Below are positions 7,621-15,438 of a stretch of 35,308 bases of DNA, in pieces. Source of the DNA: Levilactobacillus suantsaiihabitans (lineage in GTDB: Bacteria; Bacillota; Bacilli; Lactobacillales; Lactobacillaceae); the NCBI RefSeq assembly GCF_004745505.1, contig NZ_RKLX01000025.1, forward strand, positions 1-35,308. The letters are read 5' to 3'. Position 1 is the first letter of the stretch. Each line of letters starts with the position of its first letter. Below the pieces are notes generated by a model. The model was given only the letters and a program-made list of their open reading frames with translations, was not told where the DNA came from and ran no database searches. Made by a program: the position numbers and the translations under genes.

Positions 7621-7872
7621 GACGCTATTTCATGATCAGTTTCACTTTATTTCCAGTGACAAACGTCCCGTCACGTAAGACCAGTCGCATCAGCAATACG
7701 AGTAAAACCGTTTTAACGACCTAACCAATTACCGAAATCTGTCCCCAAACCAAAAAGGAACCCCCTCATCGGCAAGTTCCTTTCAGTATGGGGCGCAAGC
7801 AGTGCCCACAGTGTGTTAAGTGATTGGCAGTCGCAAGGAAGACGCCCACTTAAACTGCTGCACCCCGCAGAT
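7621..7872. other. Intergenic region with a terminator and a long 3' hairpin
   Basis: A minus-strand terminator for the oleate hydratase gene has arms AAAGGAAC (7754-7761) and GTTCCTTT (7776-7783). Between it and the stop codon is a longer hairpin (about 7794-7866): GGGGCG with CACCCC, AGCAGT with ACTGCT, and TTAAGTG with CACTTAA. No gene was found. Confidence 0.65.
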
Positions 7873-9567
7873 TTAGCTAAACATCTTCTTGGTGGCTTTC
7901 AGCAAGGTCTTCGGGTCCTTGTCGTACCGCGGCGTATCGACTAAGTTATCCATCGAAATGCCCGTGAAGTGGTAAGCGGCAATTTCACCCGAACGAACCG
8001 CACTTTGTTCCGTGAAGATCATTTGGTAAGGTTGTTCTGCGAATTCACCCGTGAAGGCCAAGTTGGTCGAGTGCGCAGGAATCACCTCTGGCCGGTCCGT
8101 CTTGGCGCGGTTGTTGAACAGGGCTGAGGCGTAAGGCATGTAAACCGGAATGTTATTGACGATGCTGTCCATGATTTCGGTTTCCTTACTCTTGATGTTC
8201 ACCGGACCAGGGTCGACCTTGGACAATTGGCCAATCAATTCTTGGGCCATTTCCTTCCCGGTCATCTTGATGTATTGCTTGTGGACGAATTCACCCGTCC
8301 GCCGTGGGTACAGGAAGTAGCCCCAAATAACGGATTCGTTTGGCTTTTGCGTAGTAAAGTGAGGTTGGTGGTGCACCACGATGGACATGTTGACGTCCTT
8401 TTGGCCCAGCGGCGTGATTGGCGTCGTGGACAGGAAGGAGTTCAGCGCGTTGCCGGGAACTTGGGTCGTGATCCGGGTGATTTCATTCAACAGCAGGTGG
8501 TTCTTCGTAGTCAGAGTGAAGCTGACCCATTCGGAATTCTTGCGGTCGTTGAAGAACTTATCCGGCGTCCCCAGGTTGTAGAAGTGCTCCGTGGCCTTCT
8601 TCCACAGCGCGGCACTGATGCCGTATTCCATGTTTTCTGGTGCTGGCGTGTCGTAATCGCCCATCGTTGCGGAGTCCGTGATCGACCCGTTGGTGAAGAT
8701 GACCGCGGTGTCGTCGTCAATGTCGACCAGGTCTTCCGTGTCCGTTTCCAGGTTCTTGACGTGCAGCCCCGTAACCGTGATTTCATCTTGGAGCGGGCTG
8801 TCCGCAAATTCCCAATCCGTCACGATGCGGTTATCGATAAAGGTGACCCCTTGATCCTTCAGGTAGTTGATCAACGGCAACATGATACTTTCAAATTGGT
8901 TGTACCGCGTCCGGTTGACCCCGACCAGGTGCTCGATTTGTGTGAATTCGTAAATCATTTGGTGCATGTAGCGCCGTAATTCTTGCACGGAGCTTTCAAT
9001 CCGGAAGGCGAAAGTCGTTTCCCACATGTACCAAAAGTTGGTTTGGAACATGTGCGGGTCGTCCTTGAAGTATTCGGCGATGGTAATGTTGTCTAGCTTG
9101 GTTTCTTCTTCATCTGGCATCAGGACTAACTTGGACAGTAAGACCCGGTCCTTGTTATTCAGTCCCAACTTGCCGCCGTCGATGATGCCCTTGCCGCCTT
9201 GTAACAGCCGCGCCTTGTCATAGGTCCGGTGGTGGGCGTCAAAATCATGGGTATCTTCGGCTGCCGTCATCCCCTCTTCAGTCGCAGAAGGAATCCGGTC
9301 TAACAAGTCCATCAAATCAACGTAAGTCCGGTAATTCAACATCCGGCCACCCCGAGCCACGTAGCCCGTGCGATTAGCCAACGGGTGCGCCTTGTTCCAG
9401 TATTCATCACTGAATTCGCTGGTCGTGCCCCCATCGTTAGCACCGTGCATGTCGACCCCATAGAAGGTAATCTGCTTACCGTTCCAATGGGCTTCTTGAA
9501 TCAGGTAAACCGCTGCGGCCATATTGGCTAAGCCCGCACCGATCATTACTGCTTTTGTTTTGACCAT
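7873..9567 (-). CDS. ohyA: Oleate hydratase (myosin-cross-reactive antigen family)
   Basis: A 564-residue FAD-dependent enzyme that adds water to the cis-9 double bond of oleic and related unsaturated fatty acids, giving 10-hydroxy acids. The N-terminal FAD-binding fold is GAGLANMAAAVYLI, followed by GVDMHGANDGG and the family signature RGGRMLNYRTYVDL. Substrate and cofactor region motifs NGSITDSATMGDY and HHQPHF are also present. Length fits the family. The ATG at 9567 (MVKTKAVM) has GGAGG eight bases upstream; the in-frame GTG at 9576 is too close to it. It is monocistronic. The promoter overlaps a cre-like palindrome. A role in fatty-acid detoxification at the membrane is inferred from the family. 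Confidence 0.97.
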   Translation of the reverse strand: MVKTKAVMIGAGLANMAAAVYLIQEAHWNGKQITFYGVDMHGANDGGTTSEFSDEYWNKAHPLANRTGYVARGGRMLNYRTYVDLMDLLDRIPSATEEGMTAAEDTHDFDAHHRTYDKARLLQGGKGIIDGGKLGLNNKDRVLLSKLVLMPDEEETKLDNITIAEYFKDDPHMFQTNFWYMWETTFAFRIESSVQELRRYMHQMIYEFTQIEHLVGVNRTRYNQFESIMLPLINYLKDQGVTFIDNRIVTDWEFADSPLQDEITVTGLHVKNLETDTEDLVDIDDDTAVIFTNGSITDSATMGDYDTPAPENMEYGISAALWKKATEHFYNLGTPDKFFNDRKNSEWVSFTLTTKNHLLLNEITRITTQVPGNALNSFLSTTPITPLGQKDVNMSIVVHHQPHFTTQKPNESVIWGYFLYPRRTGEFVHKQYIKMTGKEMAQELIGQLSKVDPGPVNIKSKETEIMDSIVNNIPVYMPYASALFNNRAKTDRPEVIPAHSTNLAFTGEFAEQPYQMIFTEQSAVRSGEIAAYHFTGISMDNLVDTPRYDKDPKTLLKATKKMFS

Positions 9568-9607
9568 CAAAAACACCTCCGTAGATTCATGTGCCTTTTA
9601 CGCTTCC

Positions 9608-9645
9608 ATTATGCTTGCTTTGTCATGCATTGTAAAGCGTTTACT
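9608..9645 (-). promoter_or_regulatory. ohyA promoter with overlapping cre-like palindrome
   Basis: Minus strand: TTTACA (9631-9636), 17 bases, then CATAAT (9608-9613). The palindrome GTAAAGCGTTTAC (9632-9644) covers the -35. It resembles a cre box but has one extra central base, so CcpA binding is uncertain. Confidence 0.6.
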
Positions 9646-9690
9646 TTTAAAATTAGCTATTTCTAAGAAACGCTAGGAAACCTTAATCTG

Positions 9691-9868
9691 ACGGCAATTA
9701 CAACAGGTCGTGTTGCATCATTTTGGTCCAAATTGGGTAGTCCACTCGTCGGCCTCACTGGGTAAAATTGGGGGCAGCCACTGCATGAATCTTAGGATAG
9801 CATACTAAAGCGGTCACCTCACGCGATTTGCATTATAAATACTGTTATACCGGGGCTGAGGCGGTGTT
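9691..9868 (+). repeat. S-family direct repeat, copy S1
   Basis: Begins ACGGCAATTACAACAGG and ends ATAAATACTGTTATACC-GGGGCTGAGGCGGTG. The ends and the block CTTAGGATAGCA are shared with S2 (11023) in the same orientation, while the middle differs. It lies between the ohyA promoter and the 3' side of the zinc-ribbon gene. Confidence 0.75.
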
Positions 9869-9901
9869 TTCAGGCAAATGTGGCCCTTCCATCTAGAAAC
9901 G

Positions 9902-9946
9902 AAAAGAAGCTTGCGAAATCCAAAACTGATTTCGCAAGCTTCTTTG
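9902..9946. terminator. Terminator of the zinc-ribbon gene
   Basis: The near-perfect 17-base arms AAGAAGCTTGCGAAATC and GATTTCGCAAGCTTCTT have a seven-base loop. It lies 22 bases past the stop codon and is symmetrical, so probably bidirectional. Confidence 0.9.
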
Positions 9947-9967
9947 ATTAACAGAATCCTAGCAAGT

Positions 9968-10891
9968 CTACATCGCCAATCCCAGCATGCCCGCAATCGT
10001 GGCCGCCAGGGTCAAGATAATGATGATACCGATAAACGAGATCACAAAGCCGGCGATGGCTAAGCCCCGTGGCTTCCGGAATAATCCAATGAATGAGAAC
10101 AGGGCACCTAAGAACCAGACCACCCAATCCACAAATGGTACAATGGAAGTAAACAGTGAGATCAGGGCCAAGATAAAGCCAGCCGTCCCCAAACCGTTGC
10201 TCTGTTGCTGGCTCTGTTGGATGTAAACGGTATTTCCAGTCCCCTGGCCAACGGGTTGTGCGGTCGCTTCCACATTGGGTTGCGCAGCTGGCTTCGCACT
10301 CGGTTGCGCGGTTGCTTGTCCCGCCACCGCAGCCTGAGTGTTGGTACTGGCTTGTTGCATCTGCGGTTGAGGAGCCACCGGTGAAGCCGCAGCCGTCGCC
10401 TTGGTTTCTGGTTTGACCGGTTGTGATTTTGCCTTGTCATTAGCGGCCTTAGCCGTCTGCTTGGCCGTGTGCCGTAATTTTTGTTCAAACCCAGTTGCCT
10501 CACTGCCACGCGTCCAAGCGATGCTGTATAGCCCAGCTAAAACCGCAATTAAGGCAATGACGCCCAACCAGATGTTGTAGAACATTGCCCGGGTCACCAG
10601 CGTAAAGATCAACAGTGCGGCAACAATAATAATTGCAGTTACCCAGTTATTTGCCACCCAATTGACCATCGCGTCTAAACGTTCTGTAAAGCCACCATTA
10701 CCGGCCGTGCCCCCCGCTGACTGTGCTGATTGCGGCGTTGATTGTGACGTTTGATTCGTCTCAGTCGTCACGTGCGTCGTGTTATCTTGGTTCGCCGATT
10801 CGTCCGTTAGCTGGTACCCACACTTGGGGCAAAACTTAATCCCCGCTGTTAACTTAGCCCCGCAGTGCGGACAAAAATTTGCATTTTTCAT
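9968..10891 (-). CDS. Zinc-ribbon membrane protein of unknown function
   Basis: A 307-residue protein. The N-terminus is a double-CxxC zinc ribbon (FCPHCGAKLTAGIKFCPKCG). Next come a Thr/Gln/Ser linker, two transmembrane helices (about residues 72-115), a long Ala/Gln/Pro low-complexity stretch (about 135-215), and a C-terminal DUF4190-like pair of hydrophobic segments with a short basic loop (LFRKPRGLAIAGF). Such proteins are common in lactobacilli and have no assigned role. GAAGGA precedes the ATG. It is monocistronic with a strong terminator, and S-family repeats lie on both sides. Confidence 0.75.
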   Translation of the reverse strand: MKNANFCPHCGAKLTAGIKFCPKCGYQLTDESANQDNTTHVTTETNQTSQSTPQSAQSAGGTAGNGGFTERLDAMVNWVANNWVTAIIIVAALLIFTLVTRAMFYNIWLGVIALIAVLAGLYSIAWTRGSEATGFEQKLRHTAKQTAKAANDKAKSQPVKPETKATAAASPVAPQPQMQQASTNTQAAVAGQATAQPSAKPAAQPNVEATAQPVGQGTGNTVYIQQSQQQSNGLGTAGFILALISLFTSIVPFVDWVVWFLGALFSFIGLFRKPRGLAIAGFVISFIGIIIILTLAATIAGMLGLAM

Positions 10892-11022
10892 AGTTTTCCT
10901 TCTTCCATTTTTCCGGTCTCAATAATTCTACCCTAAAACAATACTATCATAGCATAACCATTACGTATTGCGTTAGTTGATTCCTATTTTTTAGTAGCGC
11001 TGCTGCCGATATTAGCAACCTA

Positions 11023-11196
11023 ACGGCAATTACAACAGGCCATGTTGTTTTTAAAACTTGGGCATCCACTCATTGGTAGCACCAGACCACGATCGCTGAA
11101 ATTGGTGGCCGTCAACGATATGGTTCTTAGGATAGCACACTGCGGCAATCACCACACGCGATTTGTCTTATAAATGCTGTTATACCGGGGATGACG
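11023..11196 (+). repeat. S-family direct repeat, copy S2
   Basis: Shares ACGGCAATTACAACAGG at its start, TTCTTAGGATAGCA in the middle, and CACGCGATTT, TTATAAATGCTGTTATACC and GGGG at its end with S1. It lies just past the stop codon of the AT-rich gene at 11213 and upstream of the zinc-ribbon gene. Confidence 0.75.
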
Positions 11197-11212
11197 TTAC
11201 TTTTGACCGTTT

Positions 11213-11881
11213 TTAGTCAAATAACGCTTTTAATTCATTAGCTGCATATTTAAAGCCACTAACCTGACATAAAATTTGGGGGTTGTCGTTGGAGATTCTA
11301 TCGTTAATATTGTATTCGGCTATAGCTTTAACTATTCCTGGGTTACTGTTAGGCTTCTGAAAGTGGTATTTAGTATGCTTACACGAACGTGGCGTTTCAT
11401 ACTTTGTGCAGCCTCTTTGATAGGCAATTGCAACTGGATCATGTGTCGATTCGGCCAAATGATCATACACCAACTTGTTCCAAGTGCTCTCTTCATAGAT
11501 TCTACAATCGGTGGTCAGCGTCTTGCTGAAATACTTCATCGCTAGAATCTTAGCCTTGGCCCAATCTTTCTCCAATCTAATATCAGGCAGACTTAAAGAC
11601 ATATTTTCTAGATGATTCCAGAACGTATTAGCACCTTGCTTGTACTGAATACCAAATAGATGTTGCAAATTATTTTTGTGAATGACAATGAACATATGAG
11701 ACATGGGCGTCTTTAAATTCTTGTGGTAGCCTTTGGGCTTGACTTGGTAAAAATAACAAAACTTTTTGTGCAGCATGTGATCTCTGACAAAGAACAGGGT
11801 ATTTTGCATATCTTCCAAGTTGTCGAGCAAAAATCTATGCTTCTTTGCATTAAATACTATCCAATCCTGTTGATTATTCAT
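11213..11881 (-). CDS. AT-rich orphan protein, possible PBECR-type nuclease
   Basis: A 222-residue protein starting MNNQQDWIVFNAKKHRF. The ATG at 11881 is chosen because GGGGGA lies just before it; an in-frame ATG at 11893 has no ribosome site. Base composition is clearly more AT-rich than the neighbours, which suggests transfer. Segments such as MSHMFIVIHKNNLQHLFGI followed by ANTFWNHLENMSLSL recall the PBECR toxin-like nuclease domains (barnase/EndoU/ColicinE5/RelE fold) seen in phage and toxin contexts, but this is a weak resemblance by eye. No signal peptide or membrane segment is seen. It is bracketed by S repeats, with a small-transcript candidate immediately upstream. Confidence 0.5.
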   Translation of the reverse strand: MNNQQDWIVFNAKKHRFLLDNLEDMQNTLFFVRDHMLHKKFCYFYQVKPKGYHKNLKTPMSHMFIVIHKNNLQHLFGIQYKQGANTFWNHLENMSLSLPDIRLEKDWAKAKILAMKYFSKTLTTDCRIYEESTWNKLVYDHLAESTHDPVAIAYQRGCTKYETPRSCKHTKYHFQKPNSNPGIVKAIAEYNINDRISNDNPQILCQVSGFKYAANELKALFD

Positions 11882-11925
11882 AATTCCCCCCATGCCAAAT
11901 CATTCATTATCCAATTTTTAGTGAT

Positions 11926-11952
11926 AAAAAAAGATGAGCTACAAGGCTCACC
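11926..11952 (-). terminator. Terminator of the small transcript
   Basis: GATGAGC (11933-11939) and GCTCACC (11946-11952) pair with one wobble. On the minus strand the stem is followed by a run of seven T. It ends a transcript that starts near 12099, before the orphan gene at 11881. Confidence 0.7.
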
Positions 11953-12099
11953 TTCTTGCCAACTTTTTAACGTCCTCGATAGACGCCTCCATTAAGAGGA
12001 TTCCAAAAGTGCTATCCTTAACCAATAGCTTATCTACCCGAATTTGTATGTGACTCAAATGTCACACTGGGCTGTCAGCGCCGCCCAAAACTTCTTTCT
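11926..12099 (-). ncRNA. Candidate small RNA or decayed peptide gene, promoter to terminator
   Basis: A near-consensus promoter (12106-12134) and an intrinsic terminator (11926-11952) define a transcript of about 175 nt on the minus strand. It can form TGGGC/GCCCA and GTGAC/GTCAC hairpins before the terminator. No ATG frame with a ribosome site exists. A 36-codon open stretch (12058-11948) reads SHIQIRVDKLLVKDSTF and recalls the first strand of RelB/DinJ antitoxins, so it could be a decayed antitoxin gene instead. Both readings are tentative. Confidence 0.45.
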
Positions 12100-12105
12100 A
12101 ACAAA

Positions 12106-12134
12106 AATATATCAGGGTAAAGGTCAGCTGTCAA
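12106..12134 (-). promoter_or_regulatory. Strong sigma-A promoter of the small transcript
   Basis: Minus strand: TTGACA (12129-12134), a spacer of exactly 17 bases, then TATATT (12106-12111). This is one of the best promoter matches in the window. Confidence 0.75.
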
Positions 12135-12145
12135 TCAAAACACCC

Positions 12146-12179
12146 TTATAAATACTGTTATACCAAGGCTGAGGCGGTG
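12146..12179 (+). repeat. S-family repeat fragment, copy S3
   Basis: TTATAAATACTGTTATACC, then AAGGCTGAGGCGGTG, matches the right end of S1 and S2 in the same orientation. Only this end is present. With S2 it brackets the AT-rich gene. Confidence 0.7.
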
Positions 12180-12207
12180 CCTACCAGTCGCCATCGTTCA
12201 CCCCATC

Positions 12208-12238
12208 CAAAAAAAGCCTGGGGCAAACCGTCCCAGAC
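12208..12238 (-). terminator. Terminator of the secreted repeat protein gene
   Basis: On the minus strand GTCTGGGAC and CCCCAGGC arms are followed by a T run. It lies about 40 bases past the stop codon. Confidence 0.8.
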
Positions 12239-12276
12239 TCCTGTGTCTCAAATTCAAATAACGCTAACACCTAAAC

Positions 12277-13026
12277 CTAGTCAGCTGCCATAAACTTGCC
12301 AGCGGTTAAGGTAGACGCCTTAACCCAGCCTTGCTTGCTGATGTAGAGGTATTTCACGTTCTTCTTGTTTTGCTTGATGGTCATTTGCTTGGTTGCCGTG
12401 AAGGTCTTGCTTTCAGGTAAGACACCCTTCTTGGTCAGCGTCACCTTGGCCCGGTCTGCGGCAAACTTGCCGGTAAAGACGGCTGGTTGCGTCCCTTTGA
12501 AGTGGTAAACAGCCTTCTTGATCTTCTTGGCGTTGACCAGCGTGTAGGTCTTGCTGGTGATCTTGTCGGCAGCTTTCTTCACGACCTTTTTGCCATCAGC
12601 GGCCATGAATTTGCCCGCGGTCAATTTGGACAAAGCGACCCAGCCTTTGACCTTGCCATTCGCCGTCTTGACGTAGGCGTAGGTGACTTTCTTAGCTTTG
12701 GTCGTCTTAGTTGCCTTGGTTTTGACAACAATCTTCTTGGTGGCGTAGTAAGTCTTTTGCCCGGCCAGCGTGCCCTTCTTGGTCAACGTGACCTTAGGTT
12801 GATCAGCTGCAAAGGCGCCGCTATACAATGCTGGTTTGCCACTCTTCACGTGGTAAGCAGCCTTCTTCATCTTTTGGCTGCTGAGCAACAGCAACGTGGT
12901 CTTCTTGGTGGCTACTTTAGCTGCCGCAAAGGCGGTTGTTTCTGCTTGGGCTGGCGCGATAGCCCCTAACCCCAAAGGTAATACCATCGCTGCAGCCGCC
13001 GCAATCATTGCTACTTTTTTCATCAT
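12277..13026 (-). CDS. Secreted two-repeat surface protein
   Basis: A 249-residue protein with a clear Sec signal peptide (MMKKVAMIAAAAAMVLPLGL, cleavage probably after AQA). The mature part is very rich in Lys, Ala and Thr, which fits binding to acidic wall polymers. It holds two related repeats of about 95 residues, each with YHxKGxxPAxxxGxFAAD, KVTLTKKG and a closing LTAGKFMAAD. The first repeat carries an extra Lys/Thr insert. The pattern resembles SLAP/GW-like wall-binding repeats of lactobacilli, but no named family was recognised. GGGGGA precedes the tandem ATG codons. An extended -10 (TATGAT) lies about 55 bases upstream. Confidence 0.7.
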   Translation of the reverse strand: MMKKVAMIAAAAAMVLPLGLGAIAPAQAETTAFAAAKVATKKTTLLLLSSQKMKKAAYHVKSGKPALYSGAFAADQPKVTLTKKGTLAGQKTYYATKKIVVKTKATKTTKAKKVTYAYVKTANGKVKGWVALSKLTAGKFMAADGKKVVKKAADKITSKTYTLVNAKKIKKAVYHFKGTQPAVFTGKFAADRAKVTLTKKGVLPESKTFTATKQMTIKQNKKNVKYLYISKQGWVKASTLTAGKFMAAD

Positions 13027-13080
13027 AGTCGTTTTCCCCCTGTAAGTGATCTGGTGAACTCATCTCTGAATTCAGTCAGT

Positions 13081-13089
13081 ATCATAGCA
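13081..13089 (-). promoter_or_regulatory. Extended -10 promoter of the secreted repeat protein
   Basis: TGCTATGAT on the minus strand. No convincing -35 is seen, which is usual for extended -10 promoters. Confidence 0.5.
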
Positions 13090-13204
13090 CGCCCACGCGA
13101 AAACGGCCGCAAAAGATTCCAGAATTACCGCAAAAAGCCTAAAAAAATTGGCCGGAGCGGTAAACTAACCCAACTAACTGCGACAGCGCCAAATAGGTGC
13201 CCAG

Positions 13205-13345
13205 CTAGATAATTATACGGCACACGTTTCGGCCATGTGGCCAGTTTGAGACGCGACTTTCGGCTCGTTGAGACCGTCCTTGGACTCGACCCGCCCCAGC
13301 GTTCTAACCCATATTGGGCGAACGGTAGGCGGCCGGTTTGCTAGC
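13205..13345. repeat. Q-family tail fragment
   Basis: Contains the right-hand part of the P/Q element: CACGTTTCGGCCATGTGGCC, GAGACGCG, TCGGCTCG, and the terminal block CCCATATTGGGCGAACGGTA. Its own stem variants are internally paired. It lies past the terminator of the oatA-like gene. Confidence 0.7.
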
Positions 13346-13346
13346 C

Positions 13347-13383
13347 AAAAAAACGAGCCTGGGGCAAAACCTCCCAGGCTCGT
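13347..13383. terminator. Terminator of the oatA-like gene
   Basis: ACGAGCCTGGG (13353-13363) pairs with CCCAGGCTCGT (13373-13383), with a run of A on the left that becomes the T run on the minus strand. Confidence 0.9.
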
Positions 13384-13398
13384 TCGCATTACCTTTAC

Positions 13399-13440
13399 TT
13401 AGCTGAAACGTGCGCCAAAAGGCAGCCGGTTCCGCTCTCG
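13399..13440 (+). repeat. Truncated Q-family fragment
   Basis: CTGAAACGTGCGCC, AAAAGGC, CCGGTTCCGCT, then CTCGTTTTC. This is the left conserved part of Q and a shortened T tail with the middle missing. It sits between the oatA-like stop codon (13448) and that gene's terminator. Confidence 0.65.
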
Positions 13441-13447
13441 TTTTCAT

Positions 13448-15391
13448 TTAATGTTTGTGTGTCTGCTGATAAACGCCTTTGGCAATCAACGACGTGTAGT
13501 AGCGATTCCCGTGATTGTTCGGGTGCACGTGGTCGCTGACGAACCAGCTGGTGTGGTCCTTGGCCTCGGCATACCAGTCGATGACGTGGACGTTCTTGTA
13601 TTTGTCCGCGGTCTTGGCGATACGGCTGTTGACCGAATTTTGCCACTCTCTGGTTGGCACGTGGGCCGTGACCCAGAAAATCTGACGGTCCGGACCGATG
13701 GCGTGGACGATTTGGTCCGCTTGATCCGGCGTCACGTAACCGTTAGTCCCGATGTTGACCAAGACGTTCTTCGCTAGCTGGCCGCGTTGACTCAGACTGT
13801 TTAAGATGCCCGGCACCGCGTCGGCTTGCCGTCCGACTGCCCCGTCGACGATGGCGCCCGGAAAGACATTCTGCAGGTCGCCCGAGTCATCGAGCAAGAC
13901 GGAATCCCCGACCGCCGTCAGTGGCGTTTGTTGACTGGTCAACAACTCATCGGCCGTCAAGAAGTAGTACTTGGCCGTCTTTTGGTTGGCCGCCGACATT
14001 TTAGAAAACGCCACGGCCTTGTCGTGTTTGGCCTTCGAGGCCTGCTTAGCCAACGCCTTTTGTTTCTTCACCGCCGCAGCGTTTTTCTTCTTAGCTGCAG
14101 CCTGACGCGCGGTAATCGTCTGCTGTAAGGCGGTTGGCTTGGCGGCAGCGGGTTGTTGCATGAAGCCCACGGCCGTCAACCCGAATAGCAGCGCCGCCAC
14201 GACGCCCAGACTGTTAGCTAGCCGGTGTGCACCGGGTTGTTGCAAATAGCTGCGCACGTCGTTGGTCAGTTGGCCGTAATGGTAATGCCGCATCGGATTT
14301 TCGATCCAGCGGTAACTCAGCTCCGTGACCAGCATGATCAGGGCCACCTCCACCAAGGAGTTAAACAGCGGGTGATTGCCAATGTTGATGCGTGATTCAT
14401 AGAAGATCATCACGGGAAACTGGTACAGGTAAATGCCATAGCTGCGTTGTCCCACGTAACTGAAGACGGGATTCGTCAGCACCCGGTTCAAATCACTGCC
14501 GGGATGGGCCACGGTACCGACCAAGATGCCGGACAAGACCGTGAACCAAAACATCCCGCCGCGATACGTGCTGGCGGCCTGGCCGTTCATGGTAAAGAAC
14601 ATGTAAATCAGCAACAGTAAGGACACGCCCCCGGCAATGTCTAGGCTCAAGCGGTGCGCCGGCGTGACGTTGGCATTGAGTTTATGTGCCGGCCAAAGAA
14701 AGGCCATGGCGGTCCCCACCAGAATCGCAAACATCCGCGTATCCGTCCCGTAGTAGACCCGGTTGGTATTGGCCGGGTCATACAGCACGGCCATCAAAAT
14801 GGCGGAGAAAATGGCGACCCCCATGAGGATGGCCGCGGCCCGGGCGCGTTTACGCAAGAACCACAACAGCGCCAGCACCACCAGTGGCCAGACCAGGTAG
14901 AACTGCCCTTCGATGGACAGCGACCAGAGGTGGGTAAACGGCGACTCGCCGCTGAACCGGTCGAAGTACGACTGGCCGTGTTTGATTTCAAACCAATTGT
15001 AGCCGTAGATCATGTTGGTCAAGACGGTCCCACGAATGTTGGCCAACAGATTCCGCTGAAAGAGCGTGATATAGGCGGTCGTGCCCAATAACATCGTGAC
15101 CAGCGCCGGGTACAGTCGTTTTAACCGGCGACCATAAAAGCCCAAAATATTGATACTGTGGGTGCTATCCCACTCCTGAATCAGCAGGTAGGTGATCAGA
15201 TACCCCGAGACCACGAAGAAAATCGGGACCCCGAGATAGCCCCCCTGCAACGTCGAAGGCGCCAAATGGTAAATAATGACCCCCAAAACGGCCAAAGTCC
15301 GAATTCCATCGAATCCGGTTATGTATCGCCGTTTGCCCGCGCGCTGGGCGCGAATAAATTCTCGCGAGACCCGCGTGTAAGATTGATCCAT
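13448..15391 (-). CDS. oatA: Peptidoglycan/wall O-acetyltransferase, OatA-like
   Basis: A 647-residue two-domain protein. Residues 20-385 form an acyltransferase-3 membrane domain of about ten helices (FDGIRTLAVLGVIIYHL, FFVVSGYLI, GRRLKRLYPAL, HLWSLSIEGQFYLVWP). A Lys/Ala linker follows. The C-terminal SGNH esterase-like domain has all blocks: GDSVLLDD (nucleophile Ser), NIGTNG, and DHVHPNNHG (Asp-His). In OatA the membrane part passes acetyl groups outward and the SGNH part puts them on muramic acid O-6, giving lysozyme resistance. An OatB or other wall-polymer acetylase is possible. The ATG at 15391 is preferred because GGAG is eight bases upstream; the ATG at 15397 is too close. A terminator-like hairpin sits in the leader. 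Confidence 0.9.
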   Translation of the reverse strand: MDQSYTRVSREFIRAQRAGKRRYITGFDGIRTLAVLGVIIYHLAPSTLQGGYLGVPIFFVVSGYLITYLLIQEWDSTHSINILGFYGRRLKRLYPALVTMLLGTTAYITLFQRNLLANIRGTVLTNMIYGYNWFEIKHGQSYFDRFSGESPFTHLWSLSIEGQFYLVWPLVVLALLWFLRKRARAAAILMGVAIFSAILMAVLYDPANTNRVYYGTDTRMFAILVGTAMAFLWPAHKLNANVTPAHRLSLDIAGGVSLLLLIYMFFTMNGQAASTYRGGMFWFTVLSGILVGTVAHPGSDLNRVLTNPVFSYVGQRSYGIYLYQFPVMIFYESRINIGNHPLFNSLVEVALIMLVTELSYRWIENPMRHYHYGQLTNDVRSYLQQPGAHRLANSLGVVAALLFGLTAVGFMQQPAAAKPTALQQTITARQAAAKKKNAAAVKKQKALAKQASKAKHDKAVAFSKMSAANQKTAKYYFLTADELLTSQQTPLTAVGDSVLLDDSGDLQNVFPGAIVDGAVGRQADAVPGILNSLSQRGQLAKNVLVNIGTNGYVTPDQADQIVHAIGPDRQIFWVTAHVPTREWQNSVNSRIAKTADKYKNVHVIDWYAEAKDHTSWFVSDHVHPNNHGNRYYTSLIAKGVYQQTHKH

Positions 15392-15410
15392 GTTCATTGC
15401 TCCTTCTCTT

Positions 15411-15438
15411 AAAAAAACCAGTAACTGTCAGACTGGCT
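15411..15438 (-). terminator. Terminator-like attenuator in the oatA leader
   Basis: On the minus strand AGCCAGT and ACTGGTT form a seven-base stem ending in a T run, about ten bases before the oatA ribosome site. An upstream CCAGTTGG can compete for the same ACTGG arm. This layout suggests transcription attenuation, but no ligand motif is recognised. Confidence 0.45.

Noticed and set aside
8227-8979. Long antisense frame inside oleate hydratase
   Set aside because: Shadow of the high-GC coding strand; no start signals and no protein-like motif.
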